From assembly GCF_947169445.1 (NCBI RefSeq), contig NZ_CAMVPU010000010.1, positions 1-64,000 on the forward strand: a DNA stretch of 64,000 nucleotides, in the 5' to 3' direction. The DNA comes from an uncultured Butyrivibrio sp. Lineage in GTDB: Bacteria > Bacillota > Clostridia > Lachnospirales > Lachnospiraceae. Within the stretch, counting starts at the first letter, position 1; every line of letters begins with the position of its first letter. Of the stretch, positions 26,956 to 36,213 are shown piece by piece. The notes beneath the pieces were generated by a model. The model was not told the DNA's origin, made no database searches, and saw nothing but the letters and a program-made list of their open reading frames with translations. The translations under genes and the position numbers were made by a program.

Positions 26956-28887
26956 TCAACCCGCTTTGCAATACTCCAAAAGCTGATTCTTATTGATCGG
27001 CTTCGAGAAGAAATATCCCTGATAAAAATCAACACCAAGGTTTTGCAGCTTCTCCACATGGGCCTTAGTCTCAACACCCTCTACCAGTATTTTTCTCTTC
27101 ATCTGCTTTATCATATGAACACAGTTTTCCAGAATGATCTGGCCACGCTCGCTCTTTTCGGAATCCCAGAGGATACTCTTGTCGATCTTAACGATGTCAA
27201 AATCAAGAGAGAAAAGAGAATGCATATTTGAATAACCTGTTCCGTAGTCATCCATAGAAAACTGGAAGCCCTGCTCCTTCATCTTTCTTACCACATCACT
27301 TAAAAGATCATAATCGCTGGCTGATACCGACTCTGTAATCTCAAAATTGATAAAAGACTTTGGAATCCCGTATTCTTCCACAATTCCAATAATGTGCTGT
27401 ACAAAATCATCTCTCATACACTGAAGAACCGAGAGATTTACATTGATGCATTCCATTCCCATTTTTTCAGGTTCACCGCTCTTTATGAAAGCGCACACCT
27501 GACTTAAAACAAAATCATCTATCGCATCAATGTAGCCGGTCTGCTCAGCAATCGGAATAAATTCATCCGGGAACAGCTCCCCTAAATTTCCGTCGTGTAG
27601 CCTTATAAGAGCCTCTGCTCCATGAAGTGTAACCCCATCAGTACAGTACGTAGGCTGATAATAAACCTCAAACTTACCCTCTGACAGCCCCTTTGAAACC
27701 ACTTCTTCAACCTGCGACCTTCTCATCAGAAAAGCAAGATCATCCTGAGTCAGAATCGTGTTATCAACATCTTTCGGAACAGGCCCGTCTATCATATACA
27801 TCAGACTGTCAATTGTCTGAATATGCGTAGGTACCTCTGCCGCCATGATCACAGGAGAGAGCTTTATCGGTACTCCGTGCACCTCCCATTCCGACTGGAA
27901 GCGGTTATATACTCTTTTCGCTATTCCCAGGACATCCTTTTTACCCTTCTGAAATCTGTCATAACTCAGCAAAATAACCATCGTACTGGGATCGGTATGA
28001 TAAATGCAGTACCTTGGAACCAAAGTCTTTACATACTCAGAAACCAGATTCAGTATCTGATCCGTGTAGGAAAGGCCTGTGATTCTGCTGATAGCATCCA
28101 TGTTAGTAATCTTAAAGCAGATAACATTTATAATGCGTTTCTTTGCAAGAAAATGAGCAACATCCATTTTCAGTGCGTTTCTGTTATAAACTCCTGTTTC
28201 CGCATCAAGCCTTCCATCCTCGTTTTCAACAGTAAGCATGAGACCCATCAGTGCCAGTGCTTCGCAGAAAAGCTCACTCTTTACTCCTACATAAATAAAC
28301 TGCATAACTACACCGAATAGTGTAACGCTAAAGAAATACAAAAGCGCATAGCGGTCTCTCTTCCTGAGTGCATTCCAGGAAAGCATAAGGTTCGCTGTTG
28401 CCACGATCATATATGTAAGGGCAATTATATAAAGAACTATCTCTGCCCAATTCCTGTTGAAGCTCATATCATCACCGTAATAGTAAACAAAATGAGAAAC
28501 AGGATTTGTTATCACAAATACTTCAGACACCAAAAACGGAATCATACATAACGTCCGAAGGAGCTTTGACTTTTCGGAAAAAGAGTCCGTGACTGTCATC
28601 ACATAGTTAAAAAGAGATGGCGCCAGTGCCTGATGAACAATGAAGTAAACAAATTGGGATACTAAAAGACATCTGTAGAAAACATAAAAAGAATACATGT
28701 ATGCCTCAAAAATTTCCGTACACATACAGGTAATCGCGTTGACAAGAACAACCAAATTCATAAAAATGAATAGCTTATTCTGAAGAAGGTCTGTCCTTTT
28801 CTGAAGCTTTGTAAATATCAATGTTGTAAGACTGACTAAGAGAGCTGCCATGTAAAACGCTAAGTGGAATAGTGTATCATATGTCAT
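26956..28887 (-). CDS. Membrane-bound c-di-GMP phosphodiesterase (degenerate GGDEF, intact EAL)
   Basis: The 643-residue protein has an N-terminal sensor of about seven helices (1-215), then a diguanylate-cyclase-like domain (about 230-375) that has lost the GGDEF loop, then a complete EAL domain (about 395-640). EAL catalytic motifs are all present: EALIRL, NVNLS, FEITES, DDYGTGYS, VKIDK, EGVET and QGYFFSKP. It should hydrolyse cyclic di-GMP at the inner membrane under control of the sensor; the degenerate GGDEF may bind GTP as an allosteric input. ATG 28887 follows GGGGTG. It stands alone between an unknown gene and the ATP synthase operon. Confidence 0.9.
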   Translation of the reverse strand: MTYDTLFHLAFYMAALLVSLTTLIFTKLQKRTDLLQNKLFIFMNLVVLVNAITCMCTEIFEAYMYSFYVFYRCLLVSQFVYFIVHQALAPSLFNYVMTVTDSFSEKSKLLRTLCMIPFLVSEVFVITNPVSHFVYYYGDDMSFNRNWAEIVLYIIALTYMIVATANLMLSWNALRKRDRYALLYFFSVTLFGVVMQFIYVGVKSELFCEALALMGLMLTVENEDGRLDAETGVYNRNALKMDVAHFLAKKRIINVICFKITNMDAISRITGLSYTDQILNLVSEYVKTLVPRYCIYHTDPSTMVILLSYDRFQKGKKDVLGIAKRVYNRFQSEWEVHGVPIKLSPVIMAAEVPTHIQTIDSLMYMIDGPVPKDVDNTILTQDDLAFLMRRSQVEEVVSKGLSEGKFEVYYQPTYCTDGVTLHGAEALIRLHDGNLGELFPDEFIPIAEQTGYIDAIDDFVLSQVCAFIKSGEPEKMGMECINVNLSVLQCMRDDFVQHIIGIVEEYGIPKSFINFEITESVSASDYDLLSDVVRKMKEQGFQFSMDDYGTGYSNMHSLFSLDFDIVKIDKSILWDSEKSERGQIILENCVHMIKQMKRKILVEGVETKAHVEKLQNLGVDFYQGYFFSKPINKNQLLEYCKAG

Positions 28888-28997
28888 ATATTTTCACCCC
28901 AGGGATAACATTTTTATGCTATCCTTAACAAATTTGCGTCTCTAATTGTCATTATAACGTTATTTTCTTTCATACACAATAAACAAAATTGTAATAA

Positions 28998-29024
28998 AAT
29001 CGGCGTGCACAAAGCACGCCGATT
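28998..29024 (-). terminator. Terminator of the ATP synthase operon
   Basis: A perfect 11-bp stem (AATCGGCGTGC/GCACGCCGATT) with a five-base loop lies 30 bases past the atpC stop, followed on the minus strand by TTTATTAC. Confidence 0.88.
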
Positions 29025-29053
29025 ACATAGTTTTTCTATTTTATTTCTTCTTA

Positions 29054-29482
29054 TTATTGTAGATGATGGTCCTGCCCATGTCCGGCACTTCCAAGTCTTA
29101 CCAGCGCTCTGTAGAGCTTAGCCTCAGCTCTTATCCTTGCTTCCTTATCAAGCATGTGATCTTTGAGCCTTTCCTCAGCTTTTGCCTTAGCCTCTTTTGC
29201 ACGCTCAATATCGATGTCTTCACTCCACTCCCAGGTAGTTGGAAGAACTCTTACCTCGCCGTGCATAACCGAAAGCATTCCGCCGATACAGGCAGCTTTT
29301 CTTTCCTGTCCGTCACCCATGGTCACTCTGGCTGTGCCCATTCCAATAGCTGTGCAATAGTCGGTATGACGCGCAAGTATTTCAACGTCGCCATCTATTG
29401 TACGAAGCAGTATCTTCTGAACTTCACCATCGTATTCCAGACCATCAAGAGATACAATCTGCAAATGATATGTATTGGCCAT
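29054..29482 (-). CDS. atpC: F1Fo ATP synthase subunit epsilon
   Basis: The 142-residue protein has the N-terminal beta-sandwich (about 1-85; LQIVSLDGLEYDGEV, DGDVEILARHTDY) and a C-terminal helical hairpin (about 90-135) rich in Glu, Ala and Lys. It joins the rotor to F1 and can inhibit ATP hydrolysis through its C-terminal helices. It ends with a His-rich tail (GHGQDHH) beyond the usual family end. ATG 29482 has an AAGGAG site, and it is the last gene of the atp operon, 12 bp behind atpD. Confidence 0.95.
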   Translation of the reverse strand: MANTYHLQIVSLDGLEYDGEVQKILLRTIDGDVEILARHTDYCTAIGMGTARVTMGDGQERKAACIGGMLSVMHGEVRVLPTTWEWSEDIDIERAKEAKAKAEERLKDHMLDKEARIRAEAKLYRALVRLGSAGHGQDHHLQ

Positions 29483-29494
29483 ACGTCGCTCCTT

Positions 29495-30889
29495 TTACTG
29501 CTTCTTAGCCTTCTCAAATACCTCATCGATGGTTCCAACAAGAAGGAATGCTGACTCAGGAAGATCATCACACTCGCCGTCAAGAATCATCTTGAAGCCG
29601 CGGATTGTCTCTTTAAGAGGAACATACTTTCCAGGAAGACCTGTGAACTGCTCAGCAACTGAGAAGCTCTGTGACAGGAAGTTCTGAACCTTACGTGCTC
29701 TGTAAACTGTGAGCTTATCTTCTTCAGAAAGTTCATCCATACCCATGATAGCGATGATATCCTGAAGTTCACGATATCTCTGAAGCACCTGCTGAACACC
29801 CTTGGCAACTTCATAATGCTCTTTTCCTACGATATCTGGTGAAAGAATACGGCTTGTGGAATCAAGAGGATCAACAGCCGGATAAATACCCTTTGATGCG
29901 ATATCTCTGGAAAGAACGGTGGTAGCATCCAAGTGTGTGAATGTAGTAGCAGGAGCAGGGTCTGTAAGGTCATCAGCAGGAACGTAAACAGCCTGAACTG
30001 ATGTGATAGAACCCTTCTTGGTTGATGTGATACGCTCCTGAAGAGCACCCATTTCAGTAGCCAGTGTAGGCTGGTAACCTACGGCTGATGGCATACGTCC
30101 AAGAAGCGCTGAAACCTCTGAACCAGCCTGTGTGAAACGGAAGATATTATCAATGAACAAAAGCACGTCCTGATTCTTAACATCACGGAAATACTCAGCC
30201 ATAGTAAGTCCTGAAAGACCAACTCTCATTCTGGCTCCCGGCGGCTCATTCATCTGTCCATAAACCAGGGCTGTTTTGTTAATAACTCCGGATTCTTTCA
30301 TTTCTCCGTAAAGGTCGTTACCTTCACGAGTACGCTCACCAACACCGGTGAATACTGAAAGTCCGCCATGAGCCTTAGCAACGTTGTTGATCAGCTCCAT
30401 GATAAGTACGGTCTTACCAACGCCGGCACCACCGAACAGACCAATCTTTCCGCCCTTAGCATAAGGACAGATAAGGTCAACAACCTTGATACCTGTCTCA
30501 AAGATCTCTGTAGCAGGAACCTGATCCTCGTAAGCAGGTGCAGGGCGATGGATAGGCCATCTCTCTGCAGCCTGTGGAGCAGGTCCGTTATCAACAGGTT
30601 CTCCAAGCAGGTTGAAAATTCTACCCAGACACTCTTCTCCAACTGGAACGGTTATAGGACTTCCGGTATCTACGGCATCAGCACCACGTACAAGACCATC
30701 TGTTGAACTCATGGCTACGCATCTTACTACGTCATCTCCGACCTGCTGTGCAACCTCTGCAACAAGTTTGCGGTCCTCGATCATGATTTCTATGGCATTG
30801 TGAAGATCCGGAAGCTCACCCTCTTTAAAGCGGATGTCGAGTACAGGGCCTGTAACCTGTATTACCTTTCCTACACGATTTTCACTCAT
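29495..30889 (-). CDS. atpD: F1Fo ATP synthase subunit beta
   Basis: The 464-residue catalytic subunit starts at ATG 30889 (MSENRVG), ten bases behind AAGGAG; an 11-residue longer frame has no such site. Walker A is GGAGVGKT (about 148-155), the catalytic Glu lies in GVGERTREGNDL and Walker B is DVLLFIDN. The ATP-synthase signature PAVDPLDSTSR is present. It interconverts ATP with ADP and phosphate in the F1 head with atpA. Confidence 0.98.
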   Translation of the reverse strand: MSENRVGKVIQVTGPVLDIRFKEGELPDLHNAIEIMIEDRKLVAEVAQQVGDDVVRCVAMSSTDGLVRGADAVDTGSPITVPVGEECLGRIFNLLGEPVDNGPAPQAAERWPIHRPAPAYEDQVPATEIFETGIKVVDLICPYAKGGKIGLFGGAGVGKTVLIMELINNVAKAHGGLSVFTGVGERTREGNDLYGEMKESGVINKTALVYGQMNEPPGARMRVGLSGLTMAEYFRDVKNQDVLLFIDNIFRFTQAGSEVSALLGRMPSAVGYQPTLATEMGALQERITSTKKGSITSVQAVYVPADDLTDPAPATTFTHLDATTVLSRDIASKGIYPAVDPLDSTSRILSPDIVGKEHYEVAKGVQQVLQRYRELQDIIAIMGMDELSEEDKLTVYRARKVQNFLSQSFSVAEQFTGLPGKYVPLKETIRGFKMILDGECDDLPESAFLLVGTIDEVFEKAKKQ

Positions 30890-30985
30890 TTTTCTTAAAC
30901 TCCTTTGTACACGCATTTTCATGCGCTTACTATTTTCAAATGGAACAAGCTAGTACACCAAACAAGAAATTTTTCCGTCAAGTGT

Positions 30986-31849
30986 TTAGCTTTCTGCACC
31001 CGCAACAATCTCTGTGATTTCCTGCGTGATGCTTGCCTGACGAGCTCTGTTATAGTACAGACTCAGGGTTTCAATCATTTCTTCTGCATTATCGGTCGCT
31101 GCTTCCATAGCTGTTCTACGTGCTGCCAGCTCACTCGCATAAGAAATATTGATACTGGTATAAAGAATGCCCGCCAGATATTCCGGAACAATAGCATCGA
31201 ACACTGTCTCACTGTCTGGCTCATACAGTATAAGGTCTCTAGGCTTTCCATCGCTTTCTTTTTTCTCAGATGACAGATCCGAGAGTGGTAAAAGAGATGT
31301 AGCAGTAGGAACCTGGGAAAGCATGGACACGAAATTCGTGTAACACAGGAAAACATGTCCAAAACCTCCGCCACCATATGATCCACAGATCAGCTTCGCT
31401 ACCTGAAAACAATCCGAGATAGTAACCTTGGCAACCTCGGCATATTCTTCCGTAAGGATCGGTACATGTCTGCTCTTAAAGAACTCCACAGATTTTTTAC
31501 CGATAGGAAGAACTGTCACATTGCTCTTATCCTTTATCTCTGCCTCAACAAACTTGAACAGATTTGAGTTATAACCGCCTGCAAGGCCTCTGTCTCCGGC
31601 GATTACAATGTAAAGCCATCTGTCATTATCTTCATTTGCTCTGGTGAAGATTGACTCAAAATCAGTGTTTCCATTGGCTATTTCTGTAAGCGTTGTAAGC
31701 ATTGTCTCAAGGTAAGGCTTTGACTGATCAGCTCTTTCTTTAGCTTTACGAAGTTTGGAAGCAGCTACCAGCTGCATGGCCTTCGTAATCTGCATGGTGC
31801 TCTGGACGCTCTTGATTCGGAGTTTAACAGCTTTCATTGATCCAGCCAT
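30986..31849 (-). CDS. atpG: F1Fo ATP synthase subunit gamma
   Basis: This 287-residue central stalk subunit has the N-terminal coiled-coil helix (IKSVQSTMQITKAMQLVAASKLRKA) and the C-terminal helix with AARRTAMEAATDNAEEMI, the two halves that rotate inside the alpha3beta3 head. The Rossmann-like middle contains ITGDRGLAGGYNSN in the variant IAGDRGLAGG. The start follows GAGGAGG. It lies 19 bp behind atpA and 96 bp before atpD. Confidence 0.97.
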   Translation of the reverse strand: MAGSMKAVKLRIKSVQSTMQITKAMQLVAASKLRKAKERADQSKPYLETMLTTLTEIANGNTDFESIFTRANEDNDRWLYIVIAGDRGLAGGYNSNLFKFVEAEIKDKSNVTVLPIGKKSVEFFKSRHVPILTEEYAEVAKVTISDCFQVAKLICGSYGGGGFGHVFLCYTNFVSMLSQVPTATSLLPLSDLSSEKKESDGKPRDLILYEPDSETVFDAIVPEYLAGILYTSINISYASELAARRTAMEAATDNAEEMIETLSLYYNRARQASITQEITEIVAGAES

Positions 31850-31868
31850 CTTTTTCCTCCTCTACTAA

Positions 31869-33392
31869 TCATGCTTTCTGCTGTACAAACTTATCAGTAT
31901 ATGCGTTCAAAGCTGCTTTGAGCTTCTCTTCTGTCTCGCCTTCAAGCTTACCTGTCTCGCGAATTTCACGCATTGCTGCAATTCCTGAAGGATCCTGATC
32001 GAGGAAGTCATAAAGACCTGCTTCATACTCAGCAACATCAGTTGCTTCGATCTTCATCAGGATGTTATTAACAACCGCATAAAGAATAGCTACCTGCTTT
32101 TCAACAGGAACAGGCATATTCTTATTCTGCTTAAGAACTTCCACAATTCTTTCGCCCTGTGCAAGACGTGACTTGGTATCTTCATCAAGGTCAGAACCGA
32201 ACTGAGCAAAGCTCTGCAGCTCACGGTACTGTGAATAAACAAGCTTCAGTGTTCCGGCAACCTTCTTCATCGCCTTGATCTGAGCGTTACCACCTACACG
32301 GGATACTGAAATACCAGGGTTAACGGCTGGCATGATTCCCGAATGGAAAAGCTCTGTCTCAAGGAAGATCTGTCCATCTGTAATAGAAATTACGTTGGTA
32401 GGAATGTAGGCTGATACGTCACCGGCCTGTGTCTCGATGATAGGAAGGGCTGTAAGTGAACCGCCTCCGTTTTCATCTGAAAGTTTTGCTGCTCTCTCAA
32501 GAAGTCTTGAGTGCAGGTAGAATACGTCTCCAGGATATGCCTCACGTCCCGGTGGTCTTCTGATAAGCAGGGAAAGTGCACGGTATGCAACTGCGTGCTT
32601 GGAAAGGTCATCGTAGATGCAAAGTACATGCTTACCCTTATTCATGAAGTACTCACCCATAGCACAACCTGTGTATGGTGAAATGTACTGAAGTGGGCTA
32701 GGCTCTGAAGCTGTAGCAGCAACAACGATTGTGTACTTCATAGCTCCGCCTTTTTTCAGATCCTCAACAAGGGATGTAACTGTAGAACGCTTCTGTCCGA
32801 TAGCAACGTAAATACAGATAACATCTTTTCCCTTTTGGTTAAGGATTGTGTCCACTGCAATTGTTGTCTTACCAGTCTGTCTGTCGCCGATAATAAGCTC
32901 ACGCTGTCCTCTTCCAATAGGGATCATGGAATCGATAGCCTTGATACCTGTCTGAAGAGGCTCCTTAACCGGCTGTCTGGCAATAATACCAGGCGCAGGA
33001 GACTCAACTGGTCTATATTCTGATGCTTCGATAGGTCCCTGTCCATCGATTGGCTGACCAATCGCATTAACAACACGGCCAATCATCTGCTCACCAACAG
33101 GAACAGATACAACTCTTCCTGTTCTCTTTACGGTCTGTCCTTCACTGATACCAACATCTTCACCGAACAATACCGCAGATACTACTGTTTCCTCGAGGTT
33201 CTGAGCCATTCCGAATGTACCATTCTCAAACTCTAAAAGCTCACCGGACATACAGTTCAAAAGTCCGCTAACTCTGGCAATACCATCACCAACGGTAAGA
33301 ACTGTTCCGGTCTCGTTCTGGATAATTGCATTCTGATAATTCTTTATCTGGCTTCGAATGACCTCGGATATTTTTTCTGGTTTTAGTTCCAT
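31869..33392 (-). CDS. atpA: F1Fo ATP synthase subunit alpha
   Basis: The 507-residue non-catalytic nucleotide-binding subunit has Walker A GDRQTGKT (about 170-177), the alpha Gln of the family, and the signature PAVNPGISVSRVGG (about 364-377) containing the arginine finger. The usual N-terminal helix that docks on delta is present. It starts behind a GGAGG site and is 18 bp behind atpH. Confidence 0.98.
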   Translation of the reverse strand: MELKPEKISEVIRSQIKNYQNAIIQNETGTVLTVGDGIARVSGLLNCMSGELLEFENGTFGMAQNLEETVVSAVLFGEDVGISEGQTVKRTGRVVSVPVGEQMIGRVVNAIGQPIDGQGPIEASEYRPVESPAPGIIARQPVKEPLQTGIKAIDSMIPIGRGQRELIIGDRQTGKTTIAVDTILNQKGKDVICIYVAIGQKRSTVTSLVEDLKKGGAMKYTIVVAATASEPSPLQYISPYTGCAMGEYFMNKGKHVLCIYDDLSKHAVAYRALSLLIRRPPGREAYPGDVFYLHSRLLERAAKLSDENGGGSLTALPIIETQAGDVSAYIPTNVISITDGQIFLETELFHSGIMPAVNPGISVSRVGGNAQIKAMKKVAGTLKLVYSQYRELQSFAQFGSDLDEDTKSRLAQGERIVEVLKQNKNMPVPVEKQVAILYAVVNNILMKIEATDVAEYEAGLYDFLDQDPSGIAAMREIRETGKLEGETEEKLKAALNAYTDKFVQQKA

Positions 33393-33410
33393 ATCATCCT
33401 CCGATGTATA

Positions 33411-33950
33411 TTATATGACTGTCTCATCAACACGTCTGCGAAGCTCGGATAACCTTCCTTTGACGGTTCCATCAAAAAGTTGTCCCTCCAGATCAACCCT
33501 AACGCCGCCTAAGACGGAAACATCTGTCTTTTGCTGCAAAAGAATCTTCTTACCGCTGAGCTTTTCAAGTTTCTCTTTGAGTGCTGATAGCTGTGCTTCA
33601 TCTAACGCTACCGCCGTGGTCACAACAGCTTCAGCTATTCCATGAGCTTCATTATAGCTCTTCCTAAAGCGTTTCTGACATGCAGAAAACTCTCGTAGAA
33701 GTCCTTTCTCAATGAGAATCTTGATAAAGTTCATGAGATATGGCTGCAAGCTACCATCGAATGCTTCGTCTACCAGCTGCAGTCTTTCTTTTCTTGGGAC
33801 CGAGGGTTCCGACAGGAGTGTCACATAATCGGGATTTTCTTTGAAAATCTCTTTTACGACCTCCATTTCGCCCAGTATTTCATCCGTAAGGTTCTCTTCC
33901 GCTGCCAGATCATACAGGCTCTGCCCATAAAGATCTCCAGCTTTGCTCAT
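33411..33950 (-). CDS. atpH: F1Fo ATP synthase subunit delta
   Basis: The 179-residue peripheral-stalk subunit has an N-terminal six-helix bundle (YGQSLYDLAAEEN) and the C-terminal signature with VSVLGGVRVDLEGQLFDGTVKGRL, which defines the family. It joins subunit b to the top of F1. GTAAGGAG lies upstream of ATG 33950. Order and spacing match a standard atp operon. Confidence 0.95.
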   Translation of the reverse strand: MSKAGDLYGQSLYDLAAEENLTDEILGEMEVVKEIFKENPDYVTLLSEPSVPRKERLQLVDEAFDGSLQPYLMNFIKILIEKGLLREFSACQKRFRKSYNEAHGIAEAVVTTAVALDEAQLSALKEKLEKLSGKKILLQQKTDVSVLGGVRVDLEGQLFDGTVKGRLSELRRRVDETVI

Positions 33951-33993
33951 AATTACCTATTCTCCTTACTAGCGAATATTATTTCTTAATTGC

Positions 33994-34593
33994 TCATGCT
34001 CCGACTTTATTTATAAAGTCCTCAATAAGCTTTTTATGATCGGCTTCATTGATTTCTTTTTCAACTACCTTTCCTGCAATATCCATTGCAAGACCGCCGA
34101 TTTCATCCTTTGCCTCATTAATTGCTTTCTTCTTTTCCTGCTCAATATCAGCTGCAGCTCGTGCCTTGATGCCTGCTGCCTCTTCCTGAGCTTCACGCAC
34201 CATTGTATCAGCCTTCACCTGAGCTTCCTTTTGTGCCTCGGAAACTATCTGTGCTGCCTGTGCATGTGCATTTGTCAGGCTGCTCTCATATTGTTCTTTC
34301 AAAGAATCAGCTTCTTCCTGAGCTTCTCTTGCTTCACGGATTGTCTTATCTGCAAGTTTTCTTCTCTTTTCCAGTATCTCGTTGATCGGTTTGAAAAGAA
34401 ATTTCTTGATCAGGTAAACCTGGATAAACAGGTTTATGATCTGAATGATAAATGTCCATGGAACGAGAGTAACCAGTTCCTGATCCTGATTAACACTCTT
34501 GGTGTAGCCTGTGTAAAAAAGTACTGCTACAAATAAGGCAAGAAGCGCTATAAAAAGCCATGTCGACTTACCGGCATTGTTCTTCTCATTCAT
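33994..34593 (-). CDS. atpF: F1Fo ATP synthase subunit b
   Basis: The 199-residue protein has two hydrophobic segments: about 11-27 and the membrane anchor about 40-62 (TLVPWTFIIQIINLFIQVYLI). A long charged coiled coil (about 70-190) with many Glu, Ala and Lys residues follows. At 199 residues it is longer than the common 156-170 because of the extra N-terminal hydrophobic segment. It forms the peripheral stalk, probably as a homodimer since there is no second b gene. ATAAGGAGG precedes the start. Confidence 0.93.
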   Translation of the reverse strand: MNEKNNAGKSTWLFIALLALFVAVLFYTGYTKSVNQDQELVTLVPWTFIIQIINLFIQVYLIKKFLFKPINEILEKRRKLADKTIREAREAQEEADSLKEQYESSLTNAHAQAAQIVSEAQKEAQVKADTMVREAQEEAAGIKARAAADIEQEKKKAINEAKDEIGGLAMDIAGKVVEKEINEADHKKLIEDFINKVGA

Positions 34594-34620
34594 AGAAGTA
34601 GCACCTCCTTATAAATCTTT

Positions 34621-34902
34621 TTACTGCAAATAGTTCATGAACATTCCAGGTGCAACGAAGATAAGAAGAAGACCAGTAACAAAACCGTAAATACCGGTTG
34701 TCTCTGCAACCGCACAACCAAGAAGCATTGTACCAGTAACATCGCCCTTACACTCAGGCTGACGACCAATAGCTTCAAGAGCCTTAGAAACAGCGGTTCC
34801 TTCACCAATACCAGGACCAATACCTGCGATAAGTGCACATCCTGCACCAATACCACATCCTGCAAGTGCAATACCTCTAGCTAGTAACTGAAAATCACCC
34901 AT
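34621..34902 (-). CDS. atpE: F1Fo ATP synthase subunit c with a two-carboxylate ion site
   Basis: The 93-residue protein is a two-helix hairpin. The first helix has GPGIGEG with Glu34, at the position where Na+ c-rings usually have Gln; the second has AVAETTGIYG with the ion-binding Glu67 followed by Thr68. The loop is RQPE (47-50). In Fusobacterium nucleatum this Glu/Glu arrangement binds Na+, so Na+ coupling is likely here; the Ser-to-Thr change next to Glu67 keeps the hydroxyl. The gene has a strong AGGAGG site, matching the high copy number needed for the ring. Confidence 0.96.
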   Translation of the reverse strand: MGDFQLLARGIALAGCGIGAGCALIAGIGPGIGEGTAVSKALEAIGRQPECKGDVTGTMLLGCAVAETTGIYGFVTGLLLIFVAPGMFMNYLQ

Positions 34903-34971
34903 AATTCTTTGCCTCCTAAATTTTGAGTTATTTTATTTTGGATTTTTGTTATTCAATTATTTAGTTTTTTA

Positions 34972-35742
34972 TCAAGACTCCTCTGCTGCATTGGCGATAT
35001 ACATTACTGTCAGCATGCAGAAGATAAATGCCTGCATACATCCGGAGAACCAGTCAAAATAAACTCCGGTTACTGCAGGAAGTCCTACTCCCAGGATCGG
35101 TATATTGGAAAGGAAATCTCCAACTGCTCCGGGGATAAGTCCCAGAAGAGCTGCTGATGCCAATCCGAGAGCCCAATAAATAAGTCCGTCAATTACTACT
35201 CCGGAAAGAATGTTTCCAAAGTGACGGCATGCCATACTTACCGGTGTCGCCAGCTCTGACAGAATATTAAACGGTGTCATAACAGCAATAGGTGTTGTGA
35301 ATCCCTTTAAATATCCGCCAAATCCGTTTGTCTTAATCTTAGTAGCAGTAATCATTATGAATACTACAACTGCCCAGGCCGCTTCTGTTGACAGGTCTGC
35401 CGTAGGGCTTCTCAGTCCAAAAAGGCTTATCAGGTTCGATACCACACTGGTGGCAAACAATGCCGAAACAAAAGGTATAAGATTATCGAACTTGTTGCCG
35501 CCTGTGTTGTTACGAACAAAATTGTTGCCCGTCTCAACCAGCATCTCCGCAATCGCCTGCCGCTTTGAAATGTTTTCAATTCGCAGGTCCCTTGTCAGGA
35601 AAATGCAAAGCCCGGTGATTATGATCATGACAATCCAACTGACTATAAGAGTCTGTGTGATCTTGATGTCTCCAAGAATCGGTATGCCGGTAGTAATGAC
35701 ATGGTAAATCTTGGCATAATCAACCTCAAAACCATTATTCAT
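34972..35742 (-). CDS. atpB: F1Fo ATP synthase subunit a
   Basis: The 256-residue membrane protein has five to six helices. The essential stator Arg lies in the helix motif SMACRHFGNILSG (about 170-182), where most bacteria have RLFGN; the Leu-to-His change beside Arg is worth noting given the unusual c-ring site. The C-terminal helices carry GLIPGAVGDFL and QAFIFCMLTVMYIANA. It provides the ion half-channels facing the c-ring. An AGGAGG site lies 14 bases from the ATG, slightly far. Confidence 0.95.
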   Translation of the reverse strand: MNNGFEVDYAKIYHVITTGIPILGDIKITQTLIVSWIVMIIITGLCIFLTRDLRIENISKRQAIAEMLVETGNNFVRNNTGGNKFDNLIPFVSALFATSVVSNLISLFGLRSPTADLSTEAAWAVVVFIMITATKIKTNGFGGYLKGFTTPIAVMTPFNILSELATPVSMACRHFGNILSGVVIDGLIYWALGLASAALLGLIPGAVGDFLSNIPILGVGLPAVTGVYFDWFSGCMQAFIFCMLTVMYIANAAEES

Positions 35743-35752
35743 GCTTTCGCCT

Positions 35753-36184
35753 TCAACCTCCTTTCCCCGCAGACAATATTCCGCGTAGTTTTATAGTAAT
35801 GCTAGGTATAAACAGCGGAACAATGCCCGCCACCAGATTAAAAAATGGTACTACTATAGCAAGTATCACCCAGAGGATCTGCATCATAGTGCGATAACGA
35901 AGGCTTGCAGCCATCTCCTGTCGCGCTCTTTGCTCATCCTCTATGGATGTCACTTTCTGAACTGTAATCGCCATCCAGAAAAAATTTCCGACAGCCACGC
36001 AAAAGCCTATAATCCCCGCAAGGATTACCTTGTAATCAAAGGGTACTCTCCAATTAAATGGAGCATCCTCAGGAATTACCAAATGCAAAATAAAAAACAA
36101 CAAAAACATTATAAAAACGCCAATCGCAGTTCCTATTGCGATATTGCGGGTTTCCTTCTTTACTGCATCCTGTAGTTTAAACAT
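35753..36184 (-). CDS. ATP synthase subunit I (AtpI)-like membrane protein
   Basis: A 143-residue protein with four hydrophobic helices (about 20-40, 55-78, 97-118, 118-135) in the position of AtpI. I start at ATG 36184 behind GGGAG; the TTG one codon earlier is less likely. AtpI/UncI proteins help c-ring assembly or carry Mg2+/ions, and sequence conservation is always low, so position is the main evidence. A hydrophilic loop (about 79-96) contains IEDEQRARQEMAASLRYR. Confidence 0.75.
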   Translation of the reverse strand: MFKLQDAVKKETRNIAIGTAIGVFIMFLLFFILHLVIPEDAPFNWRVPFDYKVILAGIIGFCVAVGNFFWMAITVQKVTSIEDEQRARQEMAASLRYRTMMQILWVILAIVVPFFNLVAGIVPLFIPSITIKLRGILSAGKGG

Positions 36185-36213
36185 CAAGTCAATCTCCCAA
36201 CAAATAATAATGA

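Noticed and set aside
29495..30922. Longer AtpD start at 30922
   Set aside because: The extra 11 codons include the ribosome binding site of the normal start at 30889.
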